NCBI GenBank assembly: GCA_030159075.1
Contig: BROG01000002.1
Location: 5,352,001 to 5,416,000, forward strand
Direction: 5' to 3'
Length of the DNA stretch: 64,000 nucleotides
DNA from: Atrina japonica
Lineage: Eukaryota > Mollusca > Bivalvia > Pterioida > Pinnidae
A program made the position numbers and the translations under genes. The number at the start of each line of letters is the position of its first letter. Position 1 is the first letter of the stretch. The notes under the pieces were generated by a model. That model saw only the letters and a program-made list of their open reading frames with translations. It did not search any database and was not told where the DNA came from. Positions 10,701-25,008 of this stretch are shown here, one piece after another.

Positions 10701-12920
10701 ATGAAGAGAAGTAAATCTTCCGATTTAGAAAAGGGACAAAGTAAAGTGACAAAGTATTTCTCTAAACCGAAAAATGTTTCATCCGCTAGTCCCGTCACAA
10801 GTATTGATGAGCACCTCGTAGAAAAGCAAAGTTCATCAGAGTCCGTCAGTCTTGAACAAGATGCTGCTCAAAGCATCGATGTCGCAGATAGCGATATTGC
10901 ATCTGTTAGCCCCCCTACATTGGAATCAGAGTCCGTCAGTCTTGAAAAAGATGCCACTGAACGGTGTTGCAGATAGCGATGTTGCATCTGTTAGCCCCCC
11001 TACATTGGAATCGGAGTCCAAATCTGCTCAACCCAGAAACTTAGATATGGCATTGCATAAAACAAATGTTGATGACAAACAGAAGCTTTTCCTGTTAAAA
11101 ACACAATTGGGTCATTCCAACATCGTATGTTTTTCCCCTTAGAAAAATTCGCGGGACAAATAGGGCATTTAACAAAACATGGTTAGACAAATACCCTTGG
11201 CTCAGGTATTCAGAATCTGAAGATGGCCTGTATTGCATATACTGTGTTCTGTTTAACAGTACAGAAAACGCATTTGTTCGGGACCCTGTGCATGACTGGG
11301 CAAACTTAGGAACTCTGATTAAACGTCATTTAAAGCAACCTGGTCATGGAAACTGTGTAGAAAGCAGCGAAAATTTTGCGTCCGTTGCTGAGGGCAAAAA
11401 GGAAGATGTTGTTTCGATGCTGAGTACCTCTTTCCAGCATAAAATTTCAAGAAACCGCGATATACTAAAGAGCATCTTGAAAACTATCTGTCTGTGTGGA
11501 AAACAGAATATCCCTCTCTGTGGTCATACGGAAGACAAGAGTAATTTCATTGCCCTGATCAAATTCAGAGCTGAAACTGATAAAGTTTTGGCTGATCATC
11601 TGAAGAATAGTCCCCCAAATGCGAGATATTTATCTCCGCATGATCAATATTTGTGGACAACAAATACAGATGAGTGTAATGCTGCTAATTGCTTTAGCAT
11701 TATAGCAGACGAAACTACTGATGTTTCAACCACTGAGCAAGTCGCGTTATGCCTTCGTTATGTAGGTACTGATACCGAGGGAGCACTGAAAGTGAAAGAG
11801 GGGTTCCTTTGCAGCAACCATTATGGGTAAACTTAATGAATATGGTATAGTCACACAGGCCATGAGGGGACAAGGATATGACGGAGCTGCGAATATGGCA
11901 GGTAAACTTTCTGGGGTTCGAACACGCATTCAAGCTGAAAATTCCAGAAGCCCATTATGTACACTGCTATGCACATTGCTTGAATTTGGCTGTGGTAAAA
12001 TCGTGTCAACTACCTATTATCCCGTAATACCGTTGATATTGTAAAGGATGTTTCGTTTGCGTGTTGATACCTTAGACGACCTGGCGACCGATGGTGATAA
12101 AAATGCCAAACAATTGAAGCTTGCAATTCAAGATTTCGGGTTTATGGTTGCACTTGTTGTAGCAGAGCATGTTTTACAGTACAGTTAAGCTCTTTCTAAC
12201 TTGCTACAGAGACCCACTCTTGACCTCGTAGAGGCTGCATCTGAGGCGAAGACCGTCATTGCAAGTTTCAAAGAACTTTACAGAGACATCCTAACGCTTG
12301 CCGAGAAACAAGATGTACAACGAAGTAAGCCTAGAACGGCAGGTCGACAACGACATAGAAACAATATGCCGGCGGACACACCCGAGCAGTACTGGAGAAG
12401 GTCAGTTTTCTATCCAATGCTCGATCATATGGCCAATGAGATCGAAGAACGGATCGTAGTTCCCAAAGACAGGTTCCTTGCCCAATACTTGATTCCGTCT
12501 AGACTTAACTCGCTTACTCGCGATATGGAACCTGACGTTTTTGCCCCATTCGTAACAGACTTGCCAGAGGCGATTTAGCAACATAACGGAGTTGGTCAGA
12601 TGGAGGTGCAAGTGGGCGAATACCAATGACAAACCCAGTACATTGATTGAAACGCTACAACATGCTAAGCGTGAACTTTATCCCAACATCCATACAGCCG
12701 TGAAGATTCTTCTGACTATGCCAGTCACTTCTGCAACAGCGGAGCGGTCATTCAGTGCCCTGATGTAAAGACCTACCTTCGATCAACAATGGTAGAGGAC
12801 AGGTTGAATGGCTTGTCACTGATGCATGTGCATCCAGAAATCGAACTTGATTTTGACCAAGCCATCAATACTTTTGCATCAGATGGTAACCGCAAAATCC
12901 ATCTTCTGTTCCCTTATTAA
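10701..12920 (+). pseudogene. hAT transposase (ZMYM1-like, TTF zinc finger/DUF4371 type), broken
   Basis: Frames on the plus strand assemble into one transposase. The N-terminus is MKRSKSSDLEKGQSKVTKYF with a serine-rich linker. A TTF-type zinc finger region follows at 11150-11370 (NKTWLDKYPWLRYSESEDGL, then Y-C-I-Y-C and H-x-K-Q-P-G-H). Next is the RNase-H-like core at 11400-12000 with IIADETTDVSTTEQVALCLR and RGQGYDGAANMAGK, then, in another frame, PEAHYVHCYAHCLNLAVV. The C-terminal dimerisation region at 12650-12870 has MPVTSATAERSFSAL and YLRSTMVEDRLNGLSLM. Stops and frameshifts at about 10975, 11142, 11830, 11950, 12050, 12578 and 12767 make it non-functional. DETTD marks the catalytic Asp region. 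It is the cognate gene of the surrounding element. Confidence 0.9.
10836..11010 (+). repeat. Tandem duplication in the transposase N-terminal linker
   Basis: A 90-bp unit (10836-10925) beginning TCAGAGTCCGTCAGTCTTGA recurs at 10926-11010 with a net loss of 5 bp. The 90-bp unit keeps frame; the shortened one shifts it, which explains the early stop near 10975. Confidence 0.75.
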
Positions 12921-13421
12921 AGCGGACGGTGGTTACAGTTTTGGAGTATTTTCCACATTGACCTGTCGCTGCTCAGGCCTATGTCTTATATTTGAAATTG
13001 TATTGTTGTATATAGCTTTGTGCCATAACGTCTTAACGACAGTTCTCAGAAAAACTCAGAAAAAGTAAAAAAAAAAAAAAGACAAAACAGAAAAAAAACT
13101 AAAAAAAAAAAGTGTCTTGAAGACATTTCCTAGAAAACAAAACTCAAAAAAAGTAAAAAAAAATAATAAAAAAATTGTTTAAAAAGGAAAAAAAAAAGAA
13201 AAAGAGAAAAAAATCAAAGCTGGCTGTGATTCTTTGCTATCTGATATCCTTGTTTCCATGCATATTTTATATAACTAGCTCAATAGCTAAATGTGGGGAT
13301 CAAATGCCGGGAGAGGGCCAAATTCATCCTCTGACATTCAAATTCTGCTCAGCTTCTGGGGGGCTGCTGCCCCCCACACCCCCTGCTTACAAATTCAAAA
13401 CTCTTGTTGGCTACGCCGCTG

Positions 13422-13490
13422 GATTTGGTGACGTCTCCATATGAGTAAAAAGATTCTTGATTGGGCCGTTAAACAACAATAAATAAACAA
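13422..13490 (+). mobile_element. SINE family 1, right half, split by the hAT element
   Basis: GATTTGGTGACGTCTCCATA, then TGAGTAAAAAGATTCTTGAT and GTTAAACAACAATAAATAAA complete the SINE whose body ends at 7890. GATTT is present on both sides of the insertion. Confidence 0.9.
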
Positions 13491-13681
13491 ACAAAAATTT
13501 TAAATAAAATGTATTTTTTACTAAAGGATTTTATCAAACAAAGCTAAAATATAATTGACGGAATATATATGATTCTATTTATATTATGTCATAAACTCAA
13601 ACTGTTAGATTTTTGTTGTTTCACGTTATACTAATTCATAAAATTCCTCTGTTCACTTTACCAGCGAATTATTTATACAGT

Positions 13682-13972
13682 GTAACCTCGGTGGTAAGAT
13701 CACCTAACTGACTCACTCAGGTGTCCGGACAGCGCAGTGGTTAGTTCACTCGCTTCTCGTCAGTGCGATTCAGGCTGGATCCTTGGATTGGACAGGGGAG
13801 TATGGTATGGCAGTCGGCAGGTCTGACACCTGGGTGTTCTCCGGGTTCTCCGATGTCCTCCCACAGCAAGATCCCCGGATGCCAACATCAGATAACGAGA
13901 GACATTTCATATGAGCTTGCATAACTTATTTGTTAATCGTTGTAAAATAAAAATAGTTTGAACTAAAGAAAA
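13682..13972 (+). mobile_element. SINE of a third kind (family 3), copy 2
   Basis: Second copy of the element at 5425-5715, with the same head (CAGGTGTCCGGACAGCGCAG), middle (CTGGATCCTTGGATTGGACA) and tail (TTGTTAATCGTTGTAAAATA). It lies just right of the hAT/SINE nest. Confidence 0.7.
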
Positions 13973-14089
13973 TATCACGAAACTGATACGATATTAAATG
14001 TTAGGTGGTCTCTTCAGCAAGATTACACGGATGTACGTCATAGATCCGATATGCTAATTAGATGTGATTACCTTTTTCAGACATGCATG

Positions 14090-14165
14090 TTCACCAATCT
14101 CGTACACAGTTTTGTCAGTCCTAATTAATCGAGAGTGCAAGGACCGACAAATATGTGTTAAGAGA
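14090..14165 (+). repeat. Hairpin-forming repeat shared with 54350-54425
   Basis: ACAGTTTTGTCAGTCCTAAT, then GAGTGCAAGGACCGACAAAT and GTGTTAAGAGA match the order at 54350-54425. The two outer parts of each copy are partly complementary (GTC-GTCCT against AGGACCGAC). Confidence 0.55.
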
Positions 14166-14212
14166 CTGGCACGTGCACGAGTACAAATGGACATGTAGCT
14201 GGTCTCGTGTGA

Positions 14213-14345
14213 CAAGGCCCTCCGCAATACCACCACCAGGTGTTTAAAAATCTATCACCAGCTACCGATTACCCATTTTGAAAATCCATGCCGTATAATC
14301 TATTTATTATGTAGCCCTAGCCAATTCTCGATTTGCGGAATATAG
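14213..14345 (+). repeat. Dispersed repeat shared with 6880-6995
   Basis: Second, diverged copy of the repeat at 6880-6995, with the CAGCTACCGATTACCCATTT and GTAGCCCTAGCCAATTC landmarks. No inverted ends or coding sequence are visible. Confidence 0.6.
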
Positions 14346-14944
14346 AGTAACCTCCCAATTGCAAGAATTGTCCTTCATTTCGAGCATGTATCTAATATGA
14401 CGAAAATCTACATTTTAAACTTTAAAAATTGAACAGTTTAGCATGTTGAACTAAGTATAAAAATATGAAAAATTATGAGGTAAATAAATTTTACCTAGAT
14501 TTTAGGTCTGTAAGGTGTAAAAGGAATATTTTTAGCAGGAAAACCAAAAACTGATCACATAGTTCGACTTTATAATAGTAAACCAGCTACAAAGAGGAGA
14601 TAACTCAGCAAATGAGAGATAAATCCTGTAATCTGCAAGTACACTCTGGGTCTGAATGGTTAACACATAGAAGTTGCTTCCCTTAGAAAGAAATGGTATG
14701 AAATAATTCTTTGTTGGAAAAATAATTTTTTTAATATGTGAAATACGATTTTATCGGTTTAGGATAGATTGCATTATTAAAAATATATATAAAGTAAAAA
14801 TATCAAGGGAAATTTTTAATCATATGTCCAGAAATTATATGTAATTTCAAAGATATTTGTAAATTATGTTAGGCACCTTACTTGTATATTAAAACCTTCT
14901 TATATATAATAGTACATGCAACAAACTCATTGCAAGTAAACTGG

Positions 14945-14965
14945 GTGGTCGCACAATGCGACCAC
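14945..14965. repeat. Perfect 9-bp hairpin
   Basis: GTGGTCGCA, loop CAA, TGCGACCAC. It is GC-rich in AT-rich surroundings. No run of T follows, and the function is unknown. Confidence 0.5.
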
Positions 14966-15059
14966 ATTTGGATTTTGGGAAGCATTTCTACCTTAAACAG
15001 GTGGAAATTAATATGAATTTATAATATATTAGCATTCTGAGAGTAACAATGGGAACTGT

Positions 15060-15340
15060 TTTGCGTAAATAGATAGTAATCCCGAAATATTGTGACATTT
15101 GCTCGAGAAACGCATTTAGGCAGTACAGGCATACAAAACTGGACCTGACCTTATATTCACAAATTCTATACTATTGGAATATGATATATATTTTTTATGC
15201 CTGTGGATAGTTTTTTTTTTTACATTTTATTGTTTGTTTATTGTTGCTTAACGTCTCACTCAATAATATTTCACACATATGGAGACGTCTTTACATCATT
15301 ATACATCAAGTACATGTAGTAAAAGTAGAAACATAACGTT
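15060..15340. mobile_element. Palindromic TTAA-type MITE, partial copy interrupted by a SINE tail
   Basis: GCTCGAGAAACGCATTTAGG, ACTGGACCTGACCTTAT, TTTTTTATGCCTGTGGATAG and, after an interruption, CATCAAGTACATGTAGTAAA follow the order in the complete copies at 46854-47191 and 50511-50867. The first part of the element is missing. Confidence 0.65.
15226..15290 (-). mobile_element. SINE family 1, 3' fragment
   Basis: On the plus strand TTGTTTGTTTATTGTTGCTT, AACGTCTCACTCAATAATAT, then TTCACACATATGGAGACGTC, the tail end of a minus-strand SINE. It lies inside the MITE remnant at 15060-15340. TTTACAT on both sides may be the duplication. Confidence 0.7.
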
Positions 15341-15677
15341 TTTATTTTTGTTTTGGAAAACACAGCAAATGTCACTTTAATCAAGATGTAACTTGAACAA
15401 AAAGTCGTTAACGCGAGTTAAATAGTTGACATTACAAAAAAGGTAAATGCACCAAAACGAAATGTGTCGTTTTCTCCAAAGGGTTTTCGTTGATAAACCG
15501 TGTGAAAAAAATGATGAAGAAAATTAACTTTTTGAGGTGGGCCAATAGATTTTTATGGGGCTGGTAGCTAAAGATTTTTTTGGACACTGATTTACAGGTA
15601 TTTGTGCACAGGGCCCTCTTAGTGCCTTTTGTCCATGACGCTTTTGTTTTTCGAGTCTGTATTTTTAATTCTTTTCT

Positions 15678-15963
15678 GAGCCGACCTGGCTCAGTCGGTA
15701 GCGCGCTCGACTCTGGATCGTGAGGTCGTGAGTTCGATTCCCGCCGGCGACAGGTTGGTTTCCTGTCTTTCTGATGAGACAGTAAAAACTGGAGGTCCCG
15801 TGTCAAAGTAGGTGTTGTCACGTTAAAGAACCCTCACCGCTCAATGGCCATAAGTGCCGAGCATAGGCCAAAATTTAAAGCCCTTCACCGGCATTTGGTG
15901 ACGTCTCCATATGAGTGAAATATTCTTGAGTGAGACGTTAAACAACTATAAACAAAAAGAAAA
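15678..15963 (+). mobile_element. Full-length tRNA-derived SINE (family 1) with perfect target duplication
   Basis: The head GAGCCGACCTGGCTCAGTCG carries box A (TGGCTCAGTCGG) and is followed by box B (GAGTTCGATTCC), both close to tRNA consensus. The body (GTCCCGTGTCAAAGTAGG, AAAGAACCCTCACCGCTCAA, GGTGACGTCTCCATATGAGT) and tail (GAGACGTTAAACAACTATAA) are complete. The 14-bp repeat TTTAATTCTTTTCT flanks it perfectly at 15664-15677 and 15964-15977. Intact promoter boxes and the perfect duplication make this the youngest-looking SINE here. Confidence 0.95.
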
Positions 15964-16224
15964 TTTAATTCTTTTCTACAAAGCATGATAATTTTGAATA
16001 AATACATTATGATAAAACAACAGACTGCATCAAGTCCGTTGTTTGACCATATCCTGTGGTATATCTCAAAATTGTTATGCTTTTAAGAATAGAATAAAGA
16101 ATATAGACTCGACTGCACTGGCACTGAAGGTCACCTAGGAAAAAGAAGTTAATTTCATCCCCTGTATAATTAAGTAAATAAATAAATAAGATTTATGAGT
16201 ATTGATCAGACTCAGAAGTTCGGG

Positions 16225-16279
16225 TATATGTCATGTTTTTGTTTACAGAGTAAATTCAGAAATTAAAACATGACATATA
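16225..16279. repeat. Inverted repeat with perfect 15-bp arms
   Basis: TATATGTCATGTTTT (16225-16239) and its complement (16265-16279) are separated by 25 bases. The sequence just right (GGAGTTCTAAACACCTTACT) recurs near 17749. Confidence 0.6.
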
Positions 16280-16282
16280 TGT

Positions 16283-16350
16283 TGGAGTTCTAAACACCTT
16301 ACTATACTGTTACTCTAAATAATATAACTCTCTCTCTCCAATAAAAGTAA
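16283..16350 (+). repeat. Short dispersed module before a CT-rich tract, copy 1
   Basis: AGTTCTAAACACCTTACTAT, then AATAATATAACTCTCTCTCT. The same order is at 17747-17812, where the CT tract is 100 bp long. Confidence 0.6.
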
Positions 16351-17746
16351 TGTATAAGCATATATCCCACTACAAATTTAATATCAGATCGTCAAAATAT
16401 TGATTTTTTTCTTTCAATTTTTATAAACCACCCCAGTTATCAGAAACTCTATGTCAGCTTATTAAAATGATTTAGACATTAAATTTCACAGTTAAATCTG
16501 ATCACGAATGATCCTGCACGGATATTTGTGATAATGTTTCTCTGCATATCCGCTTTTTAATCCCCTTTCTCTCTGCAGTGTTGGATTTTAAGCACAGAAT
16601 GCGATCATGAGTTTAATTTGATTATGTCAAATATACTTAAATTATTTCATTCTCACCTACTTTAAAATTTGACAAATCCTTTCAAGTTTTAAATTATTCT
16701 GTAAATAAATCTTACGTCTGGAAACGAAGTTGTGATTTATCACCGTATAATTTAAACCAATCGGGTATTCCGGCTGGTGAAGTCTCCACATTTAATAAAA
16801 TCAGATAGCGCGATTTAGCGGGTTGCTATTTACATTGATTTTGAAGGTGTTTAGGGAAGCATTGAAATTGTGAACGGTTTAACTGTGACAGATGATGGCT
16901 GGCTTAAAATTAACTGTGTCACAAGTAAACTAATAGTTACAAATGTTTATTTGTTTATTTTGACCACATTTTACAAGTGACCAGGGTCCACTTTTGTTAG
17001 AAGAGTGTAAAATACGTATTAATCATAATTATTTAAATATTGAATCTTTATCATTCTCACCTGAGTGTATATATATAGTGTAATACACGTCACTGAGGAT
17101 AATATTGTGACTCAAGTTATCAGATCAGTTTCGTTTTGGATATTGCATCTGTAAAGCTGTCAAGGTAATGTACCTTAATTAATTAATATTTTAGTGTTAA
17201 TTCTAATCAGTCCTTCTATCTGTAACTTCGTATTGTTCTAGTCTTGTATTGCAATTTTCGCTGATTCCCGTTGGTAATTGTCACGTTTCATTGTCAATTA
17301 TCATAAACAGTTTCAATGTACACGTGTTGCCGATTGTCTTTGTAAGTGATACGCCTATATATAAATGTTTGATTTGTTTGAAGTTATTGATTATTTTTAT
17401 GATATTCTGAATTATTTAGTAGAGACAATTTACAACACATTGCATGTCAAAGTAGAACTATCCTACACTAAAGGTATGGATCTGAGCATCCGCATACAGA
17501 GGTCACATGGATGTAGGATACGTATATAGGAATGTTTTGAAATGAATTTACAATAAATATCCGAAATAATGAGAACAAACAAACACATCGGTTTCAAAAT
17601 GTATACCAGCTGATGTCCATATTCATATGATAAATGACCACGTCTCACATACAAGACAACAGTGCGCATACCTATGGAAATATACTTTATTTATCTCAAT
17701 TTTCATCTCGACATTTAAGGCCGAAAATACGATCCCTGATCGTTAG

Positions 17747-17916
<170 letters not shown>

Positions 17917-18468
17917 CGACATGTATTCACTGGAGCAGTAAAAAGGGAAAAGAAACACAAAGCCTGACTGAATCTTTTCATAAAAATGAAATATCTCAAT
18001 TTTCCCAGTATTTATAATGCTTTTGAAATTTTATCTTGTTTATCAGATCGGAAGTACTGGGTTAAATTAAGTCTGTAGCTCTTTGATGAAGTCCTTTTAG
18101 TTTTGAGGTTTTTTGTATGCATCATATATCTCTTCCTCAAAAGTTAATTGTACAATAATTGCTACAATAGTCTAGAAGTCAATCAAAATACTTATCTTTG
18201 ATCAAAATGTGACAAATTCTATTTACTCCGGTCGCCAGTGTCACTATCGGTTTTATTAAAGATTGCTACACAACTTCATTCATACTATAATTTCAAAGGT
18301 TAAAACTAATTAAACATGTAAAATTTGATAAGGATAGAATGCATTTTGAGGTGTGTAGAAATAAATGGTAGATTTTATCTGATATATGAGGTACGTGAAT
18401 ACACATTACAAACTTTTTGACAATTTTTCAACTCTGAACTGCCTTTATGAGGACACACACACCAGCGC

Positions 18469-18470
<2 letters not shown>

Positions 18471-18533
<63 letters not shown>
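18471..18533. repeat. (AG)n microsatellite
   Basis: About 31 uninterrupted AG units. Open frames across it are artefacts of the repeat. Confidence 0.95.
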
Positions 18534-18537
<4 letters not shown>

Positions 18538-20070
18538 AAATTGACCCGTGAGATGCCGGCTTTGAAAAGGGTGTTGTTCCTAGTACTGTAACTGGCGTGT
18601 ATCACTAATATAATCAGTGTGTGTTAGTTAGCAGTCAAGAACCAGCACCATAAAATATAAGATTTTATTTACGTTTGAGAATATTTTTCTCCACCTTGTC
18701 TGCTCAACCAATCAAAATTCAGGATAATTCAAAGTTTAGGAGAATTTAGGATATAGGTCAATGATATACGTGAGACTTCACGTACAGCAGGTGACCTTTT
18801 CATATTAGTGAAAAGTTCACAGTAAAATTTTATTTAAACAAAGAATCTTTAATGTAATACCGATTTCTCAACAAAGATTTTCGAATTTAGTCGGCATTAA
18901 GGAAATTCATTTTATTTTTTTTTAAATATGCCATATTTCATTTTTTAAGTACATGTATATATATTCTAAATTGTTTTTTTTTTTTAAATCAAAATTTTGC
19001 AGTTAACAGGCCTAGTAGGTAAAAATGTTAAAACAAGACGATTGTAAATACAAGGTCTGACATCACCAAATTTCGAAACTATCGCTGATAGAAGAACATG
19101 GATCCGACTAATGAAGCATGTAAGCATTACTGTAATATTTACACGGATTCGTCAATGTCTCCGCTAGATTTTTAAAGTTCAACTTTTATTTGATGAATAT
19201 CGGTACGATTGATAAACGTTTTATATAACAGCAGATCAGATCAAGTTAAGTAGTAAAACGAAATCACAAGTTTAGGCCTATATACATAAAATTATATTCC
19301 TTTTTCTTTTTTTTCTTCTACTAGTCAAGGTACAGTTTTTATGTACACACTCTATTAAAATGTTGTTTATATATGTTTAATGTAGTAAATTATCTATATA
19401 CTATGTGAAATGGATTTCAAAATGGCTTTTATAGAAATGTCCCATAATATATCTGATAATAATAATATAATTTATTGCAATTCCATGATATAAAATTTTG
19501 TTTGTGTATTAGGTAATTTCACACCTCATTGCTTAGAAATAGAATAATGCTTGCTATTTAGTGCCATGTTTTAATGTCTGGTTTTAATGGTAAATTGCAA
19601 AATGAAAATTAATGAATAAAATATCAAAAAAGTTAATGATTTATCTATAATTTAAAGTTTTTTAATAAGAGAAAATTTAACTATTACATAGTACCCTCCT
19701 CCTTTTTTTAAATATTAAGCTTAGGGCATTATTCCTATGTAAATTGTTTGAGTATGGTATCACCCCACGAAATGATATCAGAGAAAACTATCTGTGTTTA
19801 CTTTTCACAGTTTCTGTTATCAATAATGGTGTTTTGAATCAGTAAATTATATAACTATTTTCCAATACTGCATTAAAATACCAAGAATATATAATAGTGT
19901 CAAGTTCTATTTTTGTTTTCTGGGTCACAGGTAAATACAAAGAATGAATTAATTTTACCAGTCACCCTGGAAATTAAAAACTAATATTAACAATAATAAT
20001 ATGCCATAAGCACGCATATTCACGTTGTAAAAATAGTTGTCTGTTCCCATAACGCAATGATAGATTTTTG
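18534..20070. other. AT-rich DNA without a recognised feature
   Basis: No long open frame, inverted ends or repeat match to other parts of the window that I could recognise. Several T runs (18908-18925, 18970-18988) occur. Confidence 0.4.
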
Positions 20071-20077
20071 ACTGCAT

Positions 20078-20565
20078 TATTGTTACTTAACGTCTTGTAA
20101 ATAATTTCTTACCTATATGTAATTGTCACCTGTTATGGATGAAATGTCACAGAATCATACTTAGCCTATGGGCGGGTGTCAATACAGTGAGGGTTATTGA
20201 ATGTGTCATACCTACCGTTACACAGGACCTTGATTTTGAGAATCTTGTCTGTTTTCTTGCGGAAGGTCGGTAGTCTTTACCCGGGTAACCGGGGTTTCTC
20301 CTTCAGCAATAAAAACTGGACGCCATCATATGACTGAAAGATTGTTGAGTATGGCGTAAAACAAAAAAAATCAAATCAATTTAAAAAATTGAGAATCTTG
20401 TCAAATGCCTCGAGAGTTTTACTTTTCGTATGCCCGAGCGTTTGGCGATGGGAACCCGATAATCTTTTATTTTTATACTTCTAATGTAATTCCCGGAACG
20501 GTAATTCAACCCGGGGCTTCTCGTTTGCGGGGTTAACGCTCTAGCCAATGAACGAACACAAGAGT
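20078..20565 (-). mobile_element. Degenerate SINE (29129-type) interrupted by another SINE
   Basis: Outside the insertion at 20250-20390 the sequence follows the SINE at 29129-29425 in reverse. It has TGTTACTTAACGTCTTG (tail), ACAGGACCTTGATTTTGAGA (body), TTCGTATGCCCGAGCGTTTG (compare GCGCTCGGCATACGAA), and a tRNA-like head at about 20490-20560 (minus strand GGCTAGAGCGTTAACCCCGC and CCCCGGGTTGAATTAC). Confidence 0.7.
20250..20390 (+). mobile_element. 5' truncated SINE (family 2) nested in a SINE
   Basis: TTGCGGAAGGTCGGTAGTCT, CCCGGGTAACCGGGGTTTCT, ACGCCATCATATGACTGAAA, then GAGTATGGCGTAAAACAAAA is a family 2 body and tail. The perfect 12-bp repeat GAGAATCTTGTC flanks it at 20238-20249 and 20391-20402. 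Confidence 0.85.
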
Positions 20566-21058
20566 TTCTCAATGAAAGAAATAATATGACTAACTATAGC
20601 TTAATAGTTTAACATTTACGTGACATCATATTCAACCAATGTCTCTCCAGTTTCAAGTAGCTTTAAGGAGACGATCAAATTTATCCAAACTTTATAAAAA
20701 CTCATTCACTGATATTATGATGACAACGTAAATATCATGTATATCATATACGATCGTTGCAAGTATCGGGTTTATATTTTTGAATTATCTGAGTGGGTGG
20801 TAAGTACAAAAATCAAACAACGACTAAATATACACACAGGTTAAGACACGGTATCCTCTTGACTTAAGCTGAGGAGTTCAGATCTCCGTAAACTGATATT
20901 ATGTTACGTGTACAAACAGTGAATTGAAAACAATACACATCCTTACTAATCTAATAAATAAATCCAATCAAATCCAATAGGAGTTTGCAAGATCATAAAA
21001 CACTACGGGTACAATAACTGTGTCAGTTGCCGCGCTTAACCCCTCATTTTGAATATTA

Positions 21059-21098
21059 ACCCATCCTCAGCTCTCGTATTTGCTAAAGATCGAAAACT

Positions 21099-21158
<60 letters not shown>
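21059..21158. repeat. Flank module followed by (GT)n
   Basis: ACCCATCCTCAGCTCTCGTA leads to about 27 GT units (21104-21158). The module recurs at 21354-21385 before the trinucleotide array. Confidence 0.9.
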
Positions 21159-21163
<5 letters not shown>

Positions 21164-21196
21164 CTGTCATTACTACGACAACCTCTATATTACAAT

Positions 21197-21292
21197 AACT
21201 GCTGCTACTACTACTACTACTACTACTACTCATTGGTACTATATCTACTACTACTACTACTACTACTACAACCACTCCACTACTACTACTAT
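21197..21292. repeat. Short (CTA)n tracts
   Basis: Three short CTA/ACT runs, at about 21204-21230, 21246-21270 and 21280-21292, separated by non-repeat bases. They are satellites of the large array to the right. Confidence 0.9.
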
Positions 21293-21385
21293 GCGGGGGT
21301 TGCAACCCCTTTTGAAAACTTCAAAAGGGCCCCAGACCCCTCGCCTCTGAAGACACCCATCCTCGGCTCTCGTATTTCCTAATGA
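21292..21385 (+). other. GC-rich spacer with palindrome and duplicated flank module
   Basis: It contains the perfect palindrome GGGGTTGCAACCCC, then CTTCAAAAGGGCCCCAGACC, and then CACCCATCCTCGGCTCTCGT, a second copy of the module at 21059. It resembles a transposon end, but I cannot prove this. Confidence 0.5.
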
Positions 21386-21407
21386 TAAAAAATCCTGTAT
21401 CCGTCCC

Positions 21408-25008
<3,601 letters not shown>

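Larger units (their letters stand above)
7891..13421 (+). mobile_element. hAT-superfamily DNA transposon (~5.5 kb), defective
   Basis: The left end CACTGGCGTAGC and the right end read inversely, CAGCGGCGTAGC, are terminal inverted repeats of the form known for hAT elements (CAGTGGCGTAGC-like). GTAAGCA motifs follow just inside each end. GATTT borders both sides, though the family's usual 8-bp duplication is not perfect here. Inside lie a plus-strand hAT transposase pseudogene (10701-12920) and a minus-strand LINE (8601 to ~10480) that landed in the element. The two SINE halves outside prove the insertion. Confidence 0.85.

Noticed and set aside
11715..11933. Two minus-strand frames opposite the hAT transposase
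   Set aside because: They are antisense shadows of the transposase coding region.
17068..17165. TATA-like TATATATA followed ~90 bp later by AAG/GTAATG, a possible first exon
   Set aside because: TA-rich tracts are everywhere here, the donor is weak, and no coding sequence follows.
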